Assembly (NCBI RefSeq): GCF_003970795.1
Contig: NZ_RWKW01000004.1
Span: 1-64,000, forward strand
Reading direction: 5' to 3'
From: Aquibium carbonis
Lineage (GTDB): Bacteria > Pseudomonadota > Alphaproteobacteria > Rhizobiales > Rhizobiaceae
DNA: 64,000 nucleotides
In this document: piece after piece, positions 15,093-23,892 of the stretch
Numbering within the stretch: position 1 is the stretch's first letter
Layout: every line of letters starts with the position of its first letter
Made by a program: the position numbers and the translations under genes
Notes under the pieces: generated by a model
The model's input: the letters and a program-made list of their open reading frames with translations, nothing else
What the model was told of the DNA's origin: nothing
Databases searched by the model: none

Positions 15093-15746
15093 ATGACCAT
15101 CCATTCCCGCGAATTCCGCAGTGCCGCGATCCTCGGAACGCCCTCGGACATCCGGATCGATTCGCTGTTCGACGGCTGCGCGGGGCAACCCGCCACGCTC
15201 TTCGCTGCCGGCTCCGAAATCTACGCCCAGGGCGAGAAGGCCGGCGACCTCTACCTCATCGAATTCGGCGCCGTGCGCGTCTACCGGCTTCTGGCCGACG
15301 GACGCCGCCAGATCTCGTCGTTCCACCTCGCCGGCGAAGTGTTCGGTTTCGAGGCCGGCGGCACCCATCATTTCTTCGCCGAGGCCATCGGTGCGACGGG
15401 CATTCGCGTCATTCGCGCCGGCCACGGCGCCGACCGGTCGCGCGAACTGCTGCCGCTGGTGCTGCAGGGGCTGGTCAAGGCGCAGGAGCATCTCCTGGTG
15501 CTCGGCCGCCAGCAGGCCGCCGAGCGCGTGGCCGCGTTCCTGCTCGACATGGCCGCCCGCCAGGGCGACCTCGAAGAATTCGACCTGCCGATGTCGCGTG
15601 GCGACGTCGCCGACTATCTCGGCCTCACCATCGAGACCGTCTCGCGCGTCTTCTCGCGCATGAAGGACAAGGGCATCGTGCGGCTGCCGAGCCTGCGTCG
15701 CGTGCGCATCCTGAAGTGGGACACGCTGCGCGCCATGAGCGAGTAG
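15093..15746 (+). CDS. fixK: FixK-type Crp/Fnr family transcription regulator
   Basis: A 217-residue Crp/Fnr regulator. The cyclic-nucleotide-like beta barrel covers about residues 25-120 (ASEIYAQGEKAGDLYLI, GAVRVYRLLADGRRQISSFHLAGEVFG) and the C-terminal winged helix about 145-215. The recognition helix IETVSRVFSRMKDKG retains the Glu...Ser-Arg residues that FNR/FixK proteins use to read TTGAT half-sites, matching the boxes found in this block. There is only one cysteine (near residue 29) and no N-terminal Cys cluster, so it is not a direct Fe-S oxygen sensor like FNR; control through FixLJ is expected. CGGAGGAAGCC precedes the ATG. Confidence 0.92.
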   Translation: MTIHSREFRSAAILGTPSDIRIDSLFDGCAGQPATLFAAGSEIYAQGEKAGDLYLIEFGAVRVYRLLADGRRQISSFHLAGEVFGFEAGGTHHFFAEAIGATGIRVIRAGHGADRSRELLPLVLQGLVKAQEHLLVLGRQQAAERVAAFLLDMAARQGDLEEFDLPMSRGDVADYLGLTIETVSRVFSRMKDKGIVRLPSLRRVRILKWDTLRAMSE

Positions 15747-15763
15747 GTTCTGCGCCCATCCGG

Positions 15764-15779
15764 CCCGCGATCACGCGGG
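15764..15779. terminator. Hairpin between convergent fixK and FAH-family genes
   Basis: CCCGCG-ATCA-CGCGGG forms a 6-bp GC stem followed by TTCGG on the plus strand. It lies 18 bp after fixK and overlaps the stop of the convergent gene. It may act as a terminator for fixK; the T-tract is poor. Confidence 0.4.
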
Positions 15780-16544
15780 TTCGGCCACAACCGGGTTCGA
15801 CAGCACGCCGATCCCGTCGCCGAAGATCTCCACGACATCGCCGGGCACGATGGGACCGACGCCCGACGGCGTACCGGTGATGATGACGTCGCCCGGCAGC
15901 AGCGTCATGGCGCCGCTGAGATAGGCCACGAGGTCGCGCACGGAAAAGAGCAGGTCGGCGGTCGAGCTCGACTGGCGCTCTGCGCCGTTGACGCGGGCGC
16001 CGATGCGGATGTCGGCCGGGTCGAGCCCGGTGGCGATGACCGGGCCGAGCGGACAGAAACCATCATAGCCCTTGCCCACGAGCAGCGCGCCCTGATCCAT
16101 TTCCGTCTTCTGGATGATGCGTTCGCTGACGTCGTTGGCGAGCGTGTAGCCGAGCACATGGTCGAGCGCGTCGGCCGGCGCGATGCGTCGACCGCCGCGG
16201 CCGATCACCACCGCAAGCTCCGCCTCGAAATGCACCAGCCCGGCCTCGCGCGGGTAGACGATCGGATCGCCTGGTCCGATCACCGCCGTCGATGGCTTCA
16301 TGAACAGCAGCGGCGTCGTCGGCGTGGCCGATCCCGATTCGGCGATGTGGGCGACATAGTTCAGCCCGACGCCGAAGACGCGCGGCGCTTCCACGGGCGC
16401 CAGCAGGCGAAGCTGCGCGAGCGGCCACGCCTTGCCCGTGCGGTGCACCACACCGAAGGGAGCACCTTCGAACTCGTGGACGACGTCTCCGTCGAGATCG
16501 CCATAGGCCCGACGCCCATCCCTTTCGAACCGTACGATCAGCAT
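15771..16544 (-). CDS. Fumarylacetoacetate hydrolase (FAH) family enzyme
   Basis: A 257-residue cytosolic enzyme of the FAH superfamily, which cleaves C-C bonds of, or decarboxylates, beta-keto or oxo acids using a divalent metal. Metal ligands are visible as the EAE triad region in VHFEAELAVVIGRGG and the Asp in YTLANDVSER; the substrate loop SRS-type region is KGYDGFCPLGP and the C-terminal GTPSGVGP loop is typical. ATG at 16544 is chosen since the protein there begins with the family's MLIVRFERDG. It starts 1 nt after the stop of the DUF6807 gene, so the two are co-transcribed with the GntR gene upstream. The substrate is unknown. Confidence 0.9.
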   Translation of the reverse strand: MLIVRFERDGRRAYGDLDGDVVHEFEGAPFGVVHRTGKAWPLAQLRLLAPVEAPRVFGVGLNYVAHIAESGSATPTTPLLFMKPSTAVIGPGDPIVYPREAGLVHFEAELAVVIGRGGRRIAPADALDHVLGYTLANDVSERIIQKTEMDQGALLVGKGYDGFCPLGPVIATGLDPADIRIGARVNGAERQSSSTADLLFSVRDLVAYLSGAMTLLPGDVIITGTPSGVGPIVPGDVVEIFGDGIGVLSNPVVAEPA

Positions 16545-16545
16545 G

Positions 16546-17457
16546 TCACGATGTCTCCCTGGCGATGGCGTCGTTCTCGTCCTGGTCCGCCTCGCCGTCA
16601 TGCACGAGGACGGTGTAGCGCGACTGGTAGGTTCGACCCTGGTCGAGCAGAAGTGGCGCCGAACGAAAATGCCCGACCGAGACGACACCCCAGTCGGCGG
16701 CGAACCAGAACGGCTTCCGGCTGTCTACCGGATGCGGCACCACCGAGACACCGGCCTCGCGGCCGCCGCCGACAGGACCGGTGAAGTCCACCCAGGTCGC
16801 GCCTTCGCCGCAGATGGCCGCGCCGCCCTCGCGGCCCCTGTCGTCGCGCAGCCTGCCGCCATTGGCCGCGATCAGGCTGTCGGCCACCCGGACGTTGAAC
16901 CAGGCATGCCGCGTCGGACCCAGCCGAACGGGACAGGCGGCGGGCGTGAAGGTGGACGTCACATCGATCCGGTGCCGGCGCGCGCTGGTGGAGACGACGA
17001 AGCGGCGCTCTTCGGTGGCGACGAGGCGGCCATCGTCGGCGCCCCATTCCGGCGGGCCCCGCCAGTCGAGCCGCTGGCGAATCTCGAACCGTCCGTCGCC
17101 GGACGCCGTGCCGGAGACCGACGTCTCGAGGATGCGGCCCGGCGCACGACCCTGGAAGACCTCGTCGACGTAGAAATTGTAGGTGTAGTCCTCGACCGTC
17201 CCGCCGACGGCCGGCACCAGCGTGTCGACGTGGTCGGCGCCGATCCACAGCGATGCGTGATGGGGATGGTCGGCCGGCCGCTCGGCCGTGACCAGGAAGC
17301 CGGCCGGGGTGTAGAGCGGGAAGACATAGGCGCGATGCTGGCCCTGCGTCAGCGCCAGCACCGGTCGGCCATCCAGGAACAGACGTCGGCGGTGGGTGCG
17401 TGCCCAGGCGCCTTTCGGCAGGTCGATGTCCTCGGGCTCGAAGCTGTAGTCCGGCAA
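16546..17457 (-). CDS. DUF6807 (PmoA-like) family protein
   Basis: A 303-residue protein of the family often labelled PmoA or DUF6807. Despite the label it has no similarity in setting to methane monooxygenase; it is a soluble protein without signal peptide or membrane helices. Typical elements are the PADHPHHASLWIGADHV motif, rich in His, and the late FWFAADWGVVSVGHF segment. Members usually sit beside Gfo/Idh/MocA dehydrogenases in sugar-type catabolic operons, as here, and may act as epimerase- or lyase-like enzymes; activity is unproven. It lies between GntR and the FAH-family gene, 22 bp after the former. Confidence 0.8.
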   Translation of the reverse strand: MPDYSFEPEDIDLPKGAWARTHRRRLFLDGRPVLALTQGQHRAYVFPLYTPAGFLVTAERPADHPHHASLWIGADHVDTLVPAVGGTVEDYTYNFYVDEVFQGRAPGRILETSVSGTASGDGRFEIRQRLDWRGPPEWGADDGRLVATEERRFVVSTSARRHRIDVTSTFTPAACPVRLGPTRHAWFNVRVADSLIAANGGRLRDDRGREGGAAICGEGATWVDFTGPVGGGREAGVSVVPHPVDSRKPFWFAADWGVVSVGHFRSAPLLLDQGRTYQSRYTVLVHDGEADQDENDAIARETS

Positions 17458-17479
17458 GGTCGGCTCCCGCTGGCTTGCG

Positions 17480-18202
17480 TCAGGCGTCGGTCGGCACGAG
17501 GGCGTGAGAGTGCTCGGGCAGGACGGTATCGGAAAAGAGCTCGGGATGCGCGGCGGCGATGTGCGGCAAGGCGATCAGGATTTCGCGCAGGTGCCGCCGC
17601 ATCGACCTCTCGGCACCCTGCGGATCCTGCGCCTCGAGCCGGTCGACGATGTCCCGGTGCTGGCTGATGAGAAGCGGCATGGGCGACGCGTTGGACAGGC
17701 TGAGATAGCGGATGCGGTCCGTCTGGATGCGCGCGCCTTCCACGACGCGCCAGGCATAGTCGCAGTCGACGATGTCGGCGATGGCGCGGTGAAAGGCCTC
17801 GTCGCATTCGTTGAAGCGCCAATAGTCGTCGGCCGCCGCCGCCCGCTCCTGGTCGGCGATGTTGTCGCGCAAGGCCTCGATCTGGCCGGCGTTGGCCAGG
17901 GACCCCGCATGACGGGCGATGTCGGCCTCGATCGCCTCGCGCACGAAGCGGGCGTTCGCCACGGCGCGCACCGAAATCTTCATGACGAAGGTTCCGCGGC
18001 TGGGCCTGATCTCGACCAGACCCGCTTCCGACAGCTTGATGAAGGCCTCCCGCACCGGCTGGCGGCTGACACCGAAGCGCAGGGCAATATCCTTTTCCGA
18101 GAGCGCTTCCCCCGGACGCAGCCGCAGGTCGGCGATGCTCTGGCGCAGGGCCGCGATCAGTTGCGGGGCGAGTGGGTCGGTCTGGCGGAGGCCGGCTGGC
18201 AT
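17480..18202 (-). CDS. GntR family (FCD domain) transcription regulator
   Basis: A 240-residue FadR-type GntR regulator. The winged helix spans about residues 10-75 (ALSEKDIALRFGVSRQPVREAFIKLSEAGLVEI) and the all-helical FCD ligand domain about 85-220, with conserved metal-site residues D/H in the region YWRFNECDEAFHRAI and late His residues (SQHRDIV, MRRHLREIL). The ATG at 18202 is chosen because the preceding translated sequence overlaps the operator and is not family-like. It is divergent from the TRAP transporter operon and probably represses both arms through the nested palindrome at 18241-18262, releasing on binding the transported acid. Confidence 0.9.
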   Translation of the reverse strand: MPAGLRQTDPLAPQLIAALRQSIADLRLRPGEALSEKDIALRFGVSRQPVREAFIKLSEAGLVEIRPSRGTFVMKISVRAVANARFVREAIEADIARHAGSLANAGQIEALRDNIADQERAAAADDYWRFNECDEAFHRAIADIVDCDYAWRVVEGARIQTDRIRYLSLSNASPMPLLISQHRDIVDRLEAQDPQGAERSMRRHLREILIALPHIAAAHPELFSDTVLPEHSHALVPTDA

Positions 18203-18240
18203 CGCAAACGAAGCCTTGTCATCGGATGGCGAGACTGTAT

Positions 18241-18262
18241 CATACCGGTATGGTGCCATACC
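18241..18262. promoter_or_regulatory. Nested palindrome, probable GntR operator
   Basis: CATACCGGTATG (18241-18252) is a perfect 12-bp palindrome, and GGTATGG-TG-CCATACC (18247-18262) is a second perfect inverted repeat that shares its right half. GTAT just upstream (18237-18240) extends the pattern. FadR-type GntR proteins commonly bind such ATGGTATxATACCAT-like sites. It lies midway between the divergent GntR and dctP starts. Confidence 0.7.
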
Positions 18263-18294
18263 GCAACGGGTCCGGCGCCGATGGGAGGAAAAAC

Positions 18295-19329
18295 ATGACA
18301 CGCAGACAAGGATCGGGCTTTCACTTGACCCGTCGCACCTTCGTGGCGACGGGCGCAGCCGCACTCGCCATGCCGGCGGTGCTGACCAGTGCGCGCGCGC
18401 AGCAGAAATTCGTGGCCAAGATTGCCCACACAGAGGCGATCGGGTCGCCCCTGACCAATGCCTTCGAGGCCTGGACCAAGACGCTCAACGAGAAGAGCGA
18501 AGGCCGCATCGAGGCGCAGCATTTTCCGGCCGGACAGCTCGGCAAGCTCGGCGAACTGCTGGAAGGCAGCCGCATCGGCACCATCCAGGTGACGACCGCC
18601 GGCCCGGATTCCGAGGAAGCGATCGCGCCGGAAATCGCCGCCTTCGGCGGGGCGCCCGGCTTCATCTACAAGGACGAAGCCCATGTCGACGCCGTCCTGC
18701 AGGGACCGCTTGGCGAGGAAGCCTCGCAGATCGCCCGCGCCAAGACCGGCGTCGAGTTCGTGGCCTATGGCGAAACCGGCTTCCGCCATGTCCTGTCGAA
18801 ATCACCGGTGACCGACCTCGCCACGCTCAAGGGGCTGAAGATCCGCGTTCCCGAACTGCGCATCTGGGTCGACTTCTGGAAGCTGCTCGACGCCAACCCC
18901 ACGCCGCTTCCCTACACGGAGCAGTATTCGGCGCTGTCGACCGGCATCATCGACGGGCTGGATTCCGATCTCTACTCGATCATCGGCTTCAAGTGGCACG
19001 AGCAGGCGAAGAACCTGACCATGACGTATCACTGGTTCCTGCCCAAGGCCGTGCGCGTCAACGCCGCCTGGCTGGACTCCATGCCCGCCGATCTTCAGGA
19101 ACTGGTGCGCACGTCGGCCAAGGAACACTTCGCCGAACAGCGCCAGATCAACCGCGCCAACACGCAGAAGGCGCTGGAAGAGCTGAAGGGTCTCGGCGTG
19201 CAGGTGAACACGCTGTCGGACGAGCAGCGCGCCGAATGGGCCAAGCTGACCGAGCCGCTGTTTGCCGACTTCGGATCGAAGAGCCCTGAAACGCAGGCGA
19301 TGATCGACAAGATCCGCGCCCTCGGCTGA
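18295..19329 (+). CDS. TRAP transporter solute-binding protein (DctP family)
   Basis: A 344-residue periplasmic binding protein. The N-terminus has a twin-arginine signal (TRRTFVATGAAALAMPAV, cleavage near SARA-QQ), which is unusual but known among DctP proteins. The mature part shows the DctP pattern including the carboxylate-binding Arg region LKGLKIRVPELRIWVDFWK and YTEQYSALSTGIIDGLDSD. GGGAGGAA lies 6 nt before the ATG at 18295. It begins the plus-strand operon with the fused permease. The ligand is probably an organic or sugar acid because TRAP ligands usually carry a carboxylate. Confidence 0.92.
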   Translation: MTRRQGSGFHLTRRTFVATGAAALAMPAVLTSARAQQKFVAKIAHTEAIGSPLTNAFEAWTKTLNEKSEGRIEAQHFPAGQLGKLGELLEGSRIGTIQVTTAGPDSEEAIAPEIAAFGGAPGFIYKDEAHVDAVLQGPLGEEASQIARAKTGVEFVAYGETGFRHVLSKSPVTDLATLKGLKIRVPELRIWVDFWKLLDANPTPLPYTEQYSALSTGIIDGLDSDLYSIIGFKWHEQAKNLTMTYHWFLPKAVRVNAAWLDSMPADLQELVRTSAKEHFAEQRQINRANTQKALEELKGLGVQVNTLSDEQRAEWAKLTEPLFADFGSKSPETQAMIDKIRALG

Positions 19330-19370
19330 ACGCAGGCAGCCAGGGCCGACGAAGGGTAGGAGCCGTCCAG

Positions 19371-21224
19371 TTGGTTTCGCAAGACCAAGCCGCCGCGCCG
19401 ACAGGCGCGGCGCAGCGCGCCCTCGCCGTCTTCGACGCGGCCCTCGAAGCTGCGGCCGTCCTGGCGATGCTGGCCTCGGCCTGCATCGCCAGCCTGCAGG
19501 TGTTCTACCGATACGTGCTGGAATCCGCGCTTCCCTGGCCGGAGGAGGTTGCGCTCTGGGCGTTTTCCTGGGGCGTGTTCCTCGGCACGGCCGTGCTCGT
19601 CGGCCGCAACGGCCATATCGCGATCGATCTCCTGTCGCGCTTCCTGCCGGCGCGGGCCAAGGCCTGGCATTCGTTCTTCACGGCCACCGTCGTCTCGGCC
19701 GCCTCGATCATGCTGGTCATCCACGGCTACGACTACATGACGCGCACCATGGCCGTTTCGCCGGCCATGCAGTGGCCGATCCGCTATCTGTTCCTCGCGG
19801 TGCCGGTGGGCGGCATCCTCAACCTGTTCTACGTGCTGCGGCGCGCCGGTCCGCCCTGGCTCGGCCTCGCGACGGTCGTCGCGGGAGGCCTGCTCTATCT
19901 CGCCGTCCGCCATGCCGCGCCGCTGCTCTATGGCGAAAGCAGCAGCGCGGCCGTGCTCATGCTCGTCGGGCTGGCGCTCATCCTGCTCGAGGTTCCGGTG
20001 GCCTTCGCACTGGTCTTCGGCGCCTTCGCGGCCTTTTCGCCGCTCGGCGGGACGATGCTGCTGATCGTGTCGCAGAACCTCGCCTCGGCGCTGAACTCGT
20101 TCACGCTGCTCGCCATCCCCTTCTTCATCATGGCGGCGGCGGTGATGAACGCCGGCGGCATCACCGCCCGGCTGGTCGACCTCGCCACGCATCTCGTCGG
20201 CCACCTGCGCGGCGGGCTCGGCCAGGCCAACGTCGTCACCAACACGCTGCTGGCCGGCGTGTCGGGCTCGTCCTCGGCCGATGCCTCGGCGATCGCCAAG
20301 CTGCTGGTTCCGGAGATGGAACGCAGAGGCTATGCCCGCGCCTTCTCCTGCGCGCTGACCAGCGCCGCCTCGACGCTGGCCAACCTCATTCCGCCAAGCC
20401 TCGGGCTCATCATCTACGCCGCGCTGGCCTCCGTTTCGGTCGGCGCGCTGTTCGTGGCCACCATCATCCCCGGCCTGATGGCGGCGGCGGCGCTGTCGAT
20501 CGTGGTCTATCTCGTCTCGCGCCAGAAGGGCTATGGCGCCGACATTCCCCGCTCGACCGGACGCCAGCGCTTCATGGCGCTCGGCCATGCCGTGCCCGCC
20601 CTGCTGCTGCCGCTGGTGATCGTCGGCGGCGTGCGCTTCGGCGTGTTCACCGCCACCGAGGCGGGCGCGATGGCCTTCGCCTTCGCCATCTTCACCGGGG
20701 CGCTGATCTACCGGCAGCTGACGGCGCGCAGCTTCATCGCCGCCGTGCGCGAGGCGACGTTCGACACGGTGGCGGTCGCCATCATCATCGCCGCCGCCGC
20801 GCCCTTCGCCTGGATCCTCACCTTCGAGCAGGCGCCGCAGAAGATCGCCGCCGCGCTCGGCGCGCTGAGCGAGAACCCCTACGTGCTGCTGCTGCTCATC
20901 AACCTGTTCCTGCTGGTGATCGGGCTGTTCATGGAAATGATCGCCGCGCTCGTGATCCTGGTGCCGATCCTCGTGCCGATGATCGTGGCGGCCGGATACG
21001 ATCCGGTGCAGTTCGGCATCGTTCTGGTCTTCAATCTCGTCATCGGCGCGCTGACGCCGCCGCTCGGCATGCTGGTCTTCATCACCTCGCGGGTGGGACA
21101 GGCCGACATCGGCGCCGTCTTCAGAGCGGTGCTGCCCTTCCTCGGCGCGCTGCTGGTCGTGCTTCTCCTGATCACCTACGTTCCCGCCCTCAGCCTCGGG
21201 CCGCTGCGCTGGTTCGGCCCCTGA
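19371..21224 (+). CDS. Fused TRAP transporter permease (DctQ-DctM)
   Basis: A 617-residue inner-membrane protein joining the small (DctQ, residues about 1-170, four helices; PWPEEVALWAFSWGVFLGTA) and large (DctM, about 190-617, twelve or more helices; TLANLIPPSLGLIIYA) permease subunits in one chain. Separate DctQ is about 170 and DctM about 430 residues, so the length fits a simple fusion. It energises uptake with a sodium or proton gradient. The start appears to be TTG at 19371, 8 nt after AGGAG; no ATG or GTG serves as well. It follows dctP by 41 nt and precedes two dehydrogenases. Confidence 0.92.
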   Translation: MVSQDQAAAPTGAAQRALAVFDAALEAAAVLAMLASACIASLQVFYRYVLESALPWPEEVALWAFSWGVFLGTAVLVGRNGHIAIDLLSRFLPARAKAWHSFFTATVVSAASIMLVIHGYDYMTRTMAVSPAMQWPIRYLFLAVPVGGILNLFYVLRRAGPPWLGLATVVAGGLLYLAVRHAAPLLYGESSSAAVLMLVGLALILLEVPVAFALVFGAFAAFSPLGGTMLLIVSQNLASALNSFTLLAIPFFIMAAAVMNAGGITARLVDLATHLVGHLRGGLGQANVVTNTLLAGVSGSSSADASAIAKLLVPEMERRGYARAFSCALTSAASTLANLIPPSLGLIIYAALASVSVGALFVATIIPGLMAAAALSIVVYLVSRQKGYGADIPRSTGRQRFMALGHAVPALLLPLVIVGGVRFGVFTATEAGAMAFAFAIFTGALIYRQLTARSFIAAVREATFDTVAVAIIIAAAAPFAWILTFEQAPQKIAAALGALSENPYVLLLLINLFLLVIGLFMEMIAALVILVPILVPMIVAAGYDPVQFGIVLVFNLVIGALTPPLGMLVFITSRVGQADIGAVFRAVLPFLGALLVVLLLITYVPALSLGPLRWFGP

Positions 21225-21246
21225 CCGACGAACACGGATTTCTCGA

Positions 21247-22272
21247 ATGAAGACACGCATCGCCATCATCGGTCTCGGCATGGCCGTCACGCCGCACGCC
21301 CGGGGTCTCGTCGATCTCGCCGACACGGTCGAGGTCGTCCATGCCTTCAGCCCGAGCGCGGAACGCCGGACGTCCTTCGCGGAACGCTTCCCCTTCCCGA
21401 CCTGCGACCGTCTCGACACCATTCTGGGCGACGACCGGGTGGAGGCGGTCGCCGTCTTCACGCCGGCCAACACGCACCGCGACATCGCGCTGAAATGCGC
21501 GGCGGCGGGCAAGCACGTCCTGATGGAAAAGCCGCTCGACATCACCACCGCGCGGGCGGTCGAACTGGTCGAAGGCTGCCGCGCGGCCGGCGTGACGCTC
21601 GGGGTGGTTCTGCAGCATCGTTTCCGCCCGGCCGGCCAGACACTCGCAGAGCTGCTGGCCACCGGCGAACTCGGCGCGATCGTCGGCTGCTCCACCGTCA
21701 TCCGCCTGTGGCGCCCGCAGGGCTATTATGACGAGCCCGGCCGCGGTTCGTTTGCGCGCGACGGCGGCGGCGTGCTGATCTCGCAAGGCATCCACACGCT
21801 CGACCTGATGCTGAGCCTGGCCGGACCGATCACCGAAGTGGCGGGCTTCGCCACCACCACGCCCGTGCACCGGATGGAGACCGAGGACATGGTCTGCGCC
21901 GCCGTGCGCTTCGCCAACGGCGCCTTCGGCACGATCGACGCCACCACCGCCGCCTATCCGGGCTTTCCCGAGCGCATCGAGCTGACCTGCGAGAAGGGCA
22001 CGGCGGTGCTGGCCGGCACGTCGCTGACGGTGCAGTTCCAGGATGGCCGCCGCATCGACGTCGCGCCCGACGACAGCGCGGGCGGCACCGGCGCCGACCC
22101 GATGGCGTTCCCGCACGATTACCACCGCGCCGTCATGGCCGATTTCGTCGAGGCGATCCGCACCGGGCGCGAGCCGCGTGTCACCGGCGAGGAGGCGCTG
22201 AAGGTTCACCGTCTGATCGACGCGCTGATTGCGGCGGGATCGAGCGACAGGCGCGTGGCGGTCGAGCCATGA
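21247..22272 (+). CDS. Gfo/Idh/MocA family NAD(P)-dependent dehydrogenase (first)
   Basis: A 341-residue oxidoreductase. The N-terminal Rossmann fold begins at residue 3 (RIAIIGLGMAVTPHARGL) and the sugar-family catalytic motif EKP is present in HVLMEKPLDIT. The alpha/beta C-terminal domain includes GVLISQGIHTLDLML, with the usual catalytic His. Such enzymes oxidise a hydroxyl of sugars, inositols or related polyols. It overlaps the next dehydrogenase by 4 nt (ATGA) and follows the TRAP permease by 22 nt, so it probably acts on the transported compound. Confidence 0.93.
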   Translation: MKTRIAIIGLGMAVTPHARGLVDLADTVEVVHAFSPSAERRTSFAERFPFPTCDRLDTILGDDRVEAVAVFTPANTHRDIALKCAAAGKHVLMEKPLDITTARAVELVEGCRAAGVTLGVVLQHRFRPAGQTLAELLATGELGAIVGCSTVIRLWRPQGYYDEPGRGSFARDGGGVLISQGIHTLDLMLSLAGPITEVAGFATTTPVHRMETEDMVCAAVRFANGAFGTIDATTAAYPGFPERIELTCEKGTAVLAGTSLTVQFQDGRRIDVAPDDSAGGTGADPMAFPHDYHRAVMADFVEAIRTGREPRVTGEEALKVHRLIDALIAAGSSDRRVAVEP

Positions 22273-23294
22273 CGTACACGCTCCGCTTCGCGGCGATCGG
22301 CCTCGACCATCGCCACATCTTCCACATGGTCGGCGAGCTGATCGCGCAGGGCGCGGTCTGCGCCGGCTACTGCCCGCTGACCAGCGACCCACGCGTGCTG
22401 GACGGTTTTCGCGAACGCTTTCCCGATCTCGCACCGGTGTCCCGCGACGCGCTGTTCGACGACCCGTCGATCGACGTCGTCGTCAGCGCCGCGATCCCGC
22501 GCGACCGCCCCGAAATCGCGATCCGCGCCATGCGCGCGGGAAAGGACGTGATGGTCGACAAGCCGGGCGCCACGACGCTCGACCAGGTCGAGGCGATCGA
22601 GCAGGTTGCCACCGAGACCGGGCGGATCTTCTCGATCTGCTTTTCGGAGCGCTTCGTCGTTCGCGCCTGCGAGGCCGCGAGCCGCCTCGTCGCGACGGGC
22701 GAGATCGGACGCGTGGTGCAGACCGTCGGGCTTGGCCCCCACCGGCTCAACCGGGCGATCCGGCCGGCCTGGTTCTTCGAGCGCGCCGCCCATGGCGGCA
22801 TCCTCGTCGACATCGCCTCGCACCAGATCGACCAGTTCCTGTTCTACACCGGCGCGCGCGACGCCGAGATCGTTTCCAGCGCGGTCGCCAACCACGCGCT
22901 GCCCGACATTCCCGATTTCGAGGATTATGGCGAGATCCTGCTGCGCTCCGCGTCGGCCTCCGGCTTCATCCGGGTCGACTGGTTCACCCCCGACGGGCTG
23001 GACGCCTGGGGTGACGGGCGTCTCGTGATCCTCGGCACGGACGGCTATATCGAGCTGCGCAAGTATATCGACATCGCCGGGCGACCGGGCGGCGACCACC
23101 TCTTCCTGGCGAATGCCAGCGGCACCCGGCACATCGACGCCGGGCATGAGCCGCTGACCTATTTCCGCAATTTCCTCGCCGACGTCCGCGACCGAACGGC
23201 GACGGCCATGCCCGACGGCCACGCCCTGACGGTGACCAGGCTCGCCCTCAAGGCGCAAGGCTCGGCGGCGCGGATCGTGCGCGCCGGGGCCTGA
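22269..23294 (+). CDS. Gfo/Idh/MocA family NAD(P)-dependent dehydrogenase (second)
   Basis: A 341-residue paralogue-type dehydrogenase with a diverged nucleotide-binding start (LRFAAIGLDHRHIFHM) in place of the classic GxGxxG, which is seen in some MocA subfamilies. DKPGATT replaces EKP around residue 99, and GGILVDIASHQIDQFLFY gives the C-domain catalytic His. It is translationally coupled to the preceding gene. Two such enzymes together suggest sequential oxidation/reduction or epimerisation through a keto intermediate. Confidence 0.9.
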   Translation: MTYTLRFAAIGLDHRHIFHMVGELIAQGAVCAGYCPLTSDPRVLDGFRERFPDLAPVSRDALFDDPSIDVVVSAAIPRDRPEIAIRAMRAGKDVMVDKPGATTLDQVEAIEQVATETGRIFSICFSERFVVRACEAASRLVATGEIGRVVQTVGLGPHRLNRAIRPAWFFERAAHGGILVDIASHQIDQFLFYTGARDAEIVSSAVANHALPDIPDFEDYGEILLRSASASGFIRVDWFTPDGLDAWGDGRLVILGTDGYIELRKYIDIAGRPGGDHLFLANASGTRHIDAGHEPLTYFRNFLADVRDRTATAMPDGHALTVTRLALKAQGSAARIVRAGA

Positions 23295-23306
23295 TCGACT
23301 CGCGCG

Positions 23307-23786
23307 TCAGATCCTCGTCAGGTCGACCGGGCGGTTCTGCACCATCGCTTCCATGGAAAAGAAGCCCGTGACGGTCGCAAGCTCGAAATCCGTCGTCAGT
23401 TTCTGGTAGAAGGCGTCGTATCCCGACATGCCGCGCGTCACGACCTTGATCAGGTAGTCCCAGTCACCGCCGATCCGGTAGAAGTCGATCACCTCCGGCA
23501 GCCGCTCGACATGGGCGCGGAACGCAACCGACCAGTCCTTCGAATGATGACGGGTGCGGATCATCACGAACACCGTCAGGTCCAGCCCCAGCGCGGCCAG
23601 GTCGATCGAGCTGCCCACGCCTTTGATGATCCCGCTCTGCTGCAAGCGCTGCAGGCGCCGCCAGCACGCGTTCTGGGACAGTCCGACGCGCTCGGCGAGG
23701 TCGCGCTGCGAGATCGCGCCGTCGCGCTGCAGCACTGTGAGAATGTTCAGATCAATTCGATCGATTTTCGCACCTGATGCGATCAT
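23307..23786 (-). CDS. Lrp/AsnC family transcription regulator
   Basis: A 159-residue regulator. The N-terminal winged helix (KIDRIDLNILTVLQRDGAI, then RDLAERVGLSQNACWRRLQRLQQSGII) is followed by an Lrp ligand-binding RAM domain (about 70-150; VTRGMSGYDAFYQKLTTD). The ATG at 23786 gives the standard family length; a longer reading to 23861 adds sequence from the promoter. It is divergent from the cysteine-desulfurase-like gene at 23893, so it probably controls that gene in response to an amino acid. Confidence 0.92.
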   Translation of the reverse strand: MIASGAKIDRIDLNILTVLQRDGAISQRDLAERVGLSQNACWRRLQRLQQSGIIKGVGSSIDLAALGLDLTVFVMIRTRHHSKDWSVAFRAHVERLPEVIDFYRIGGDWDYLIKVVTRGMSGYDAFYQKLTTDFELATVTGFFSMEAMVQNRPVDLTRI

Positions 23787-23892
23787 TTGAACGATTTCCT
23801 GCAATTTCCAGGGTCGAATAGGTGAAGATTCACCGCCCCAGGAAGGACTATGATCCACCACGGATACATGTTTCGTTCAAGAGGAAGTACCG

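Noticed and set aside
15093-15746. Regulator as a direct oxygen-sensing FNR
   Set aside because: No N-terminal cysteine cluster; only one Cys in the protein, so an Fe-S sensor is excluded and FixK type fits better.
19095-21701. An 868-codon open frame on the minus strand
   Set aside because: Antisense to the DctQM fusion and translated as charged low-complexity sequence; no ribosome site or family motif.
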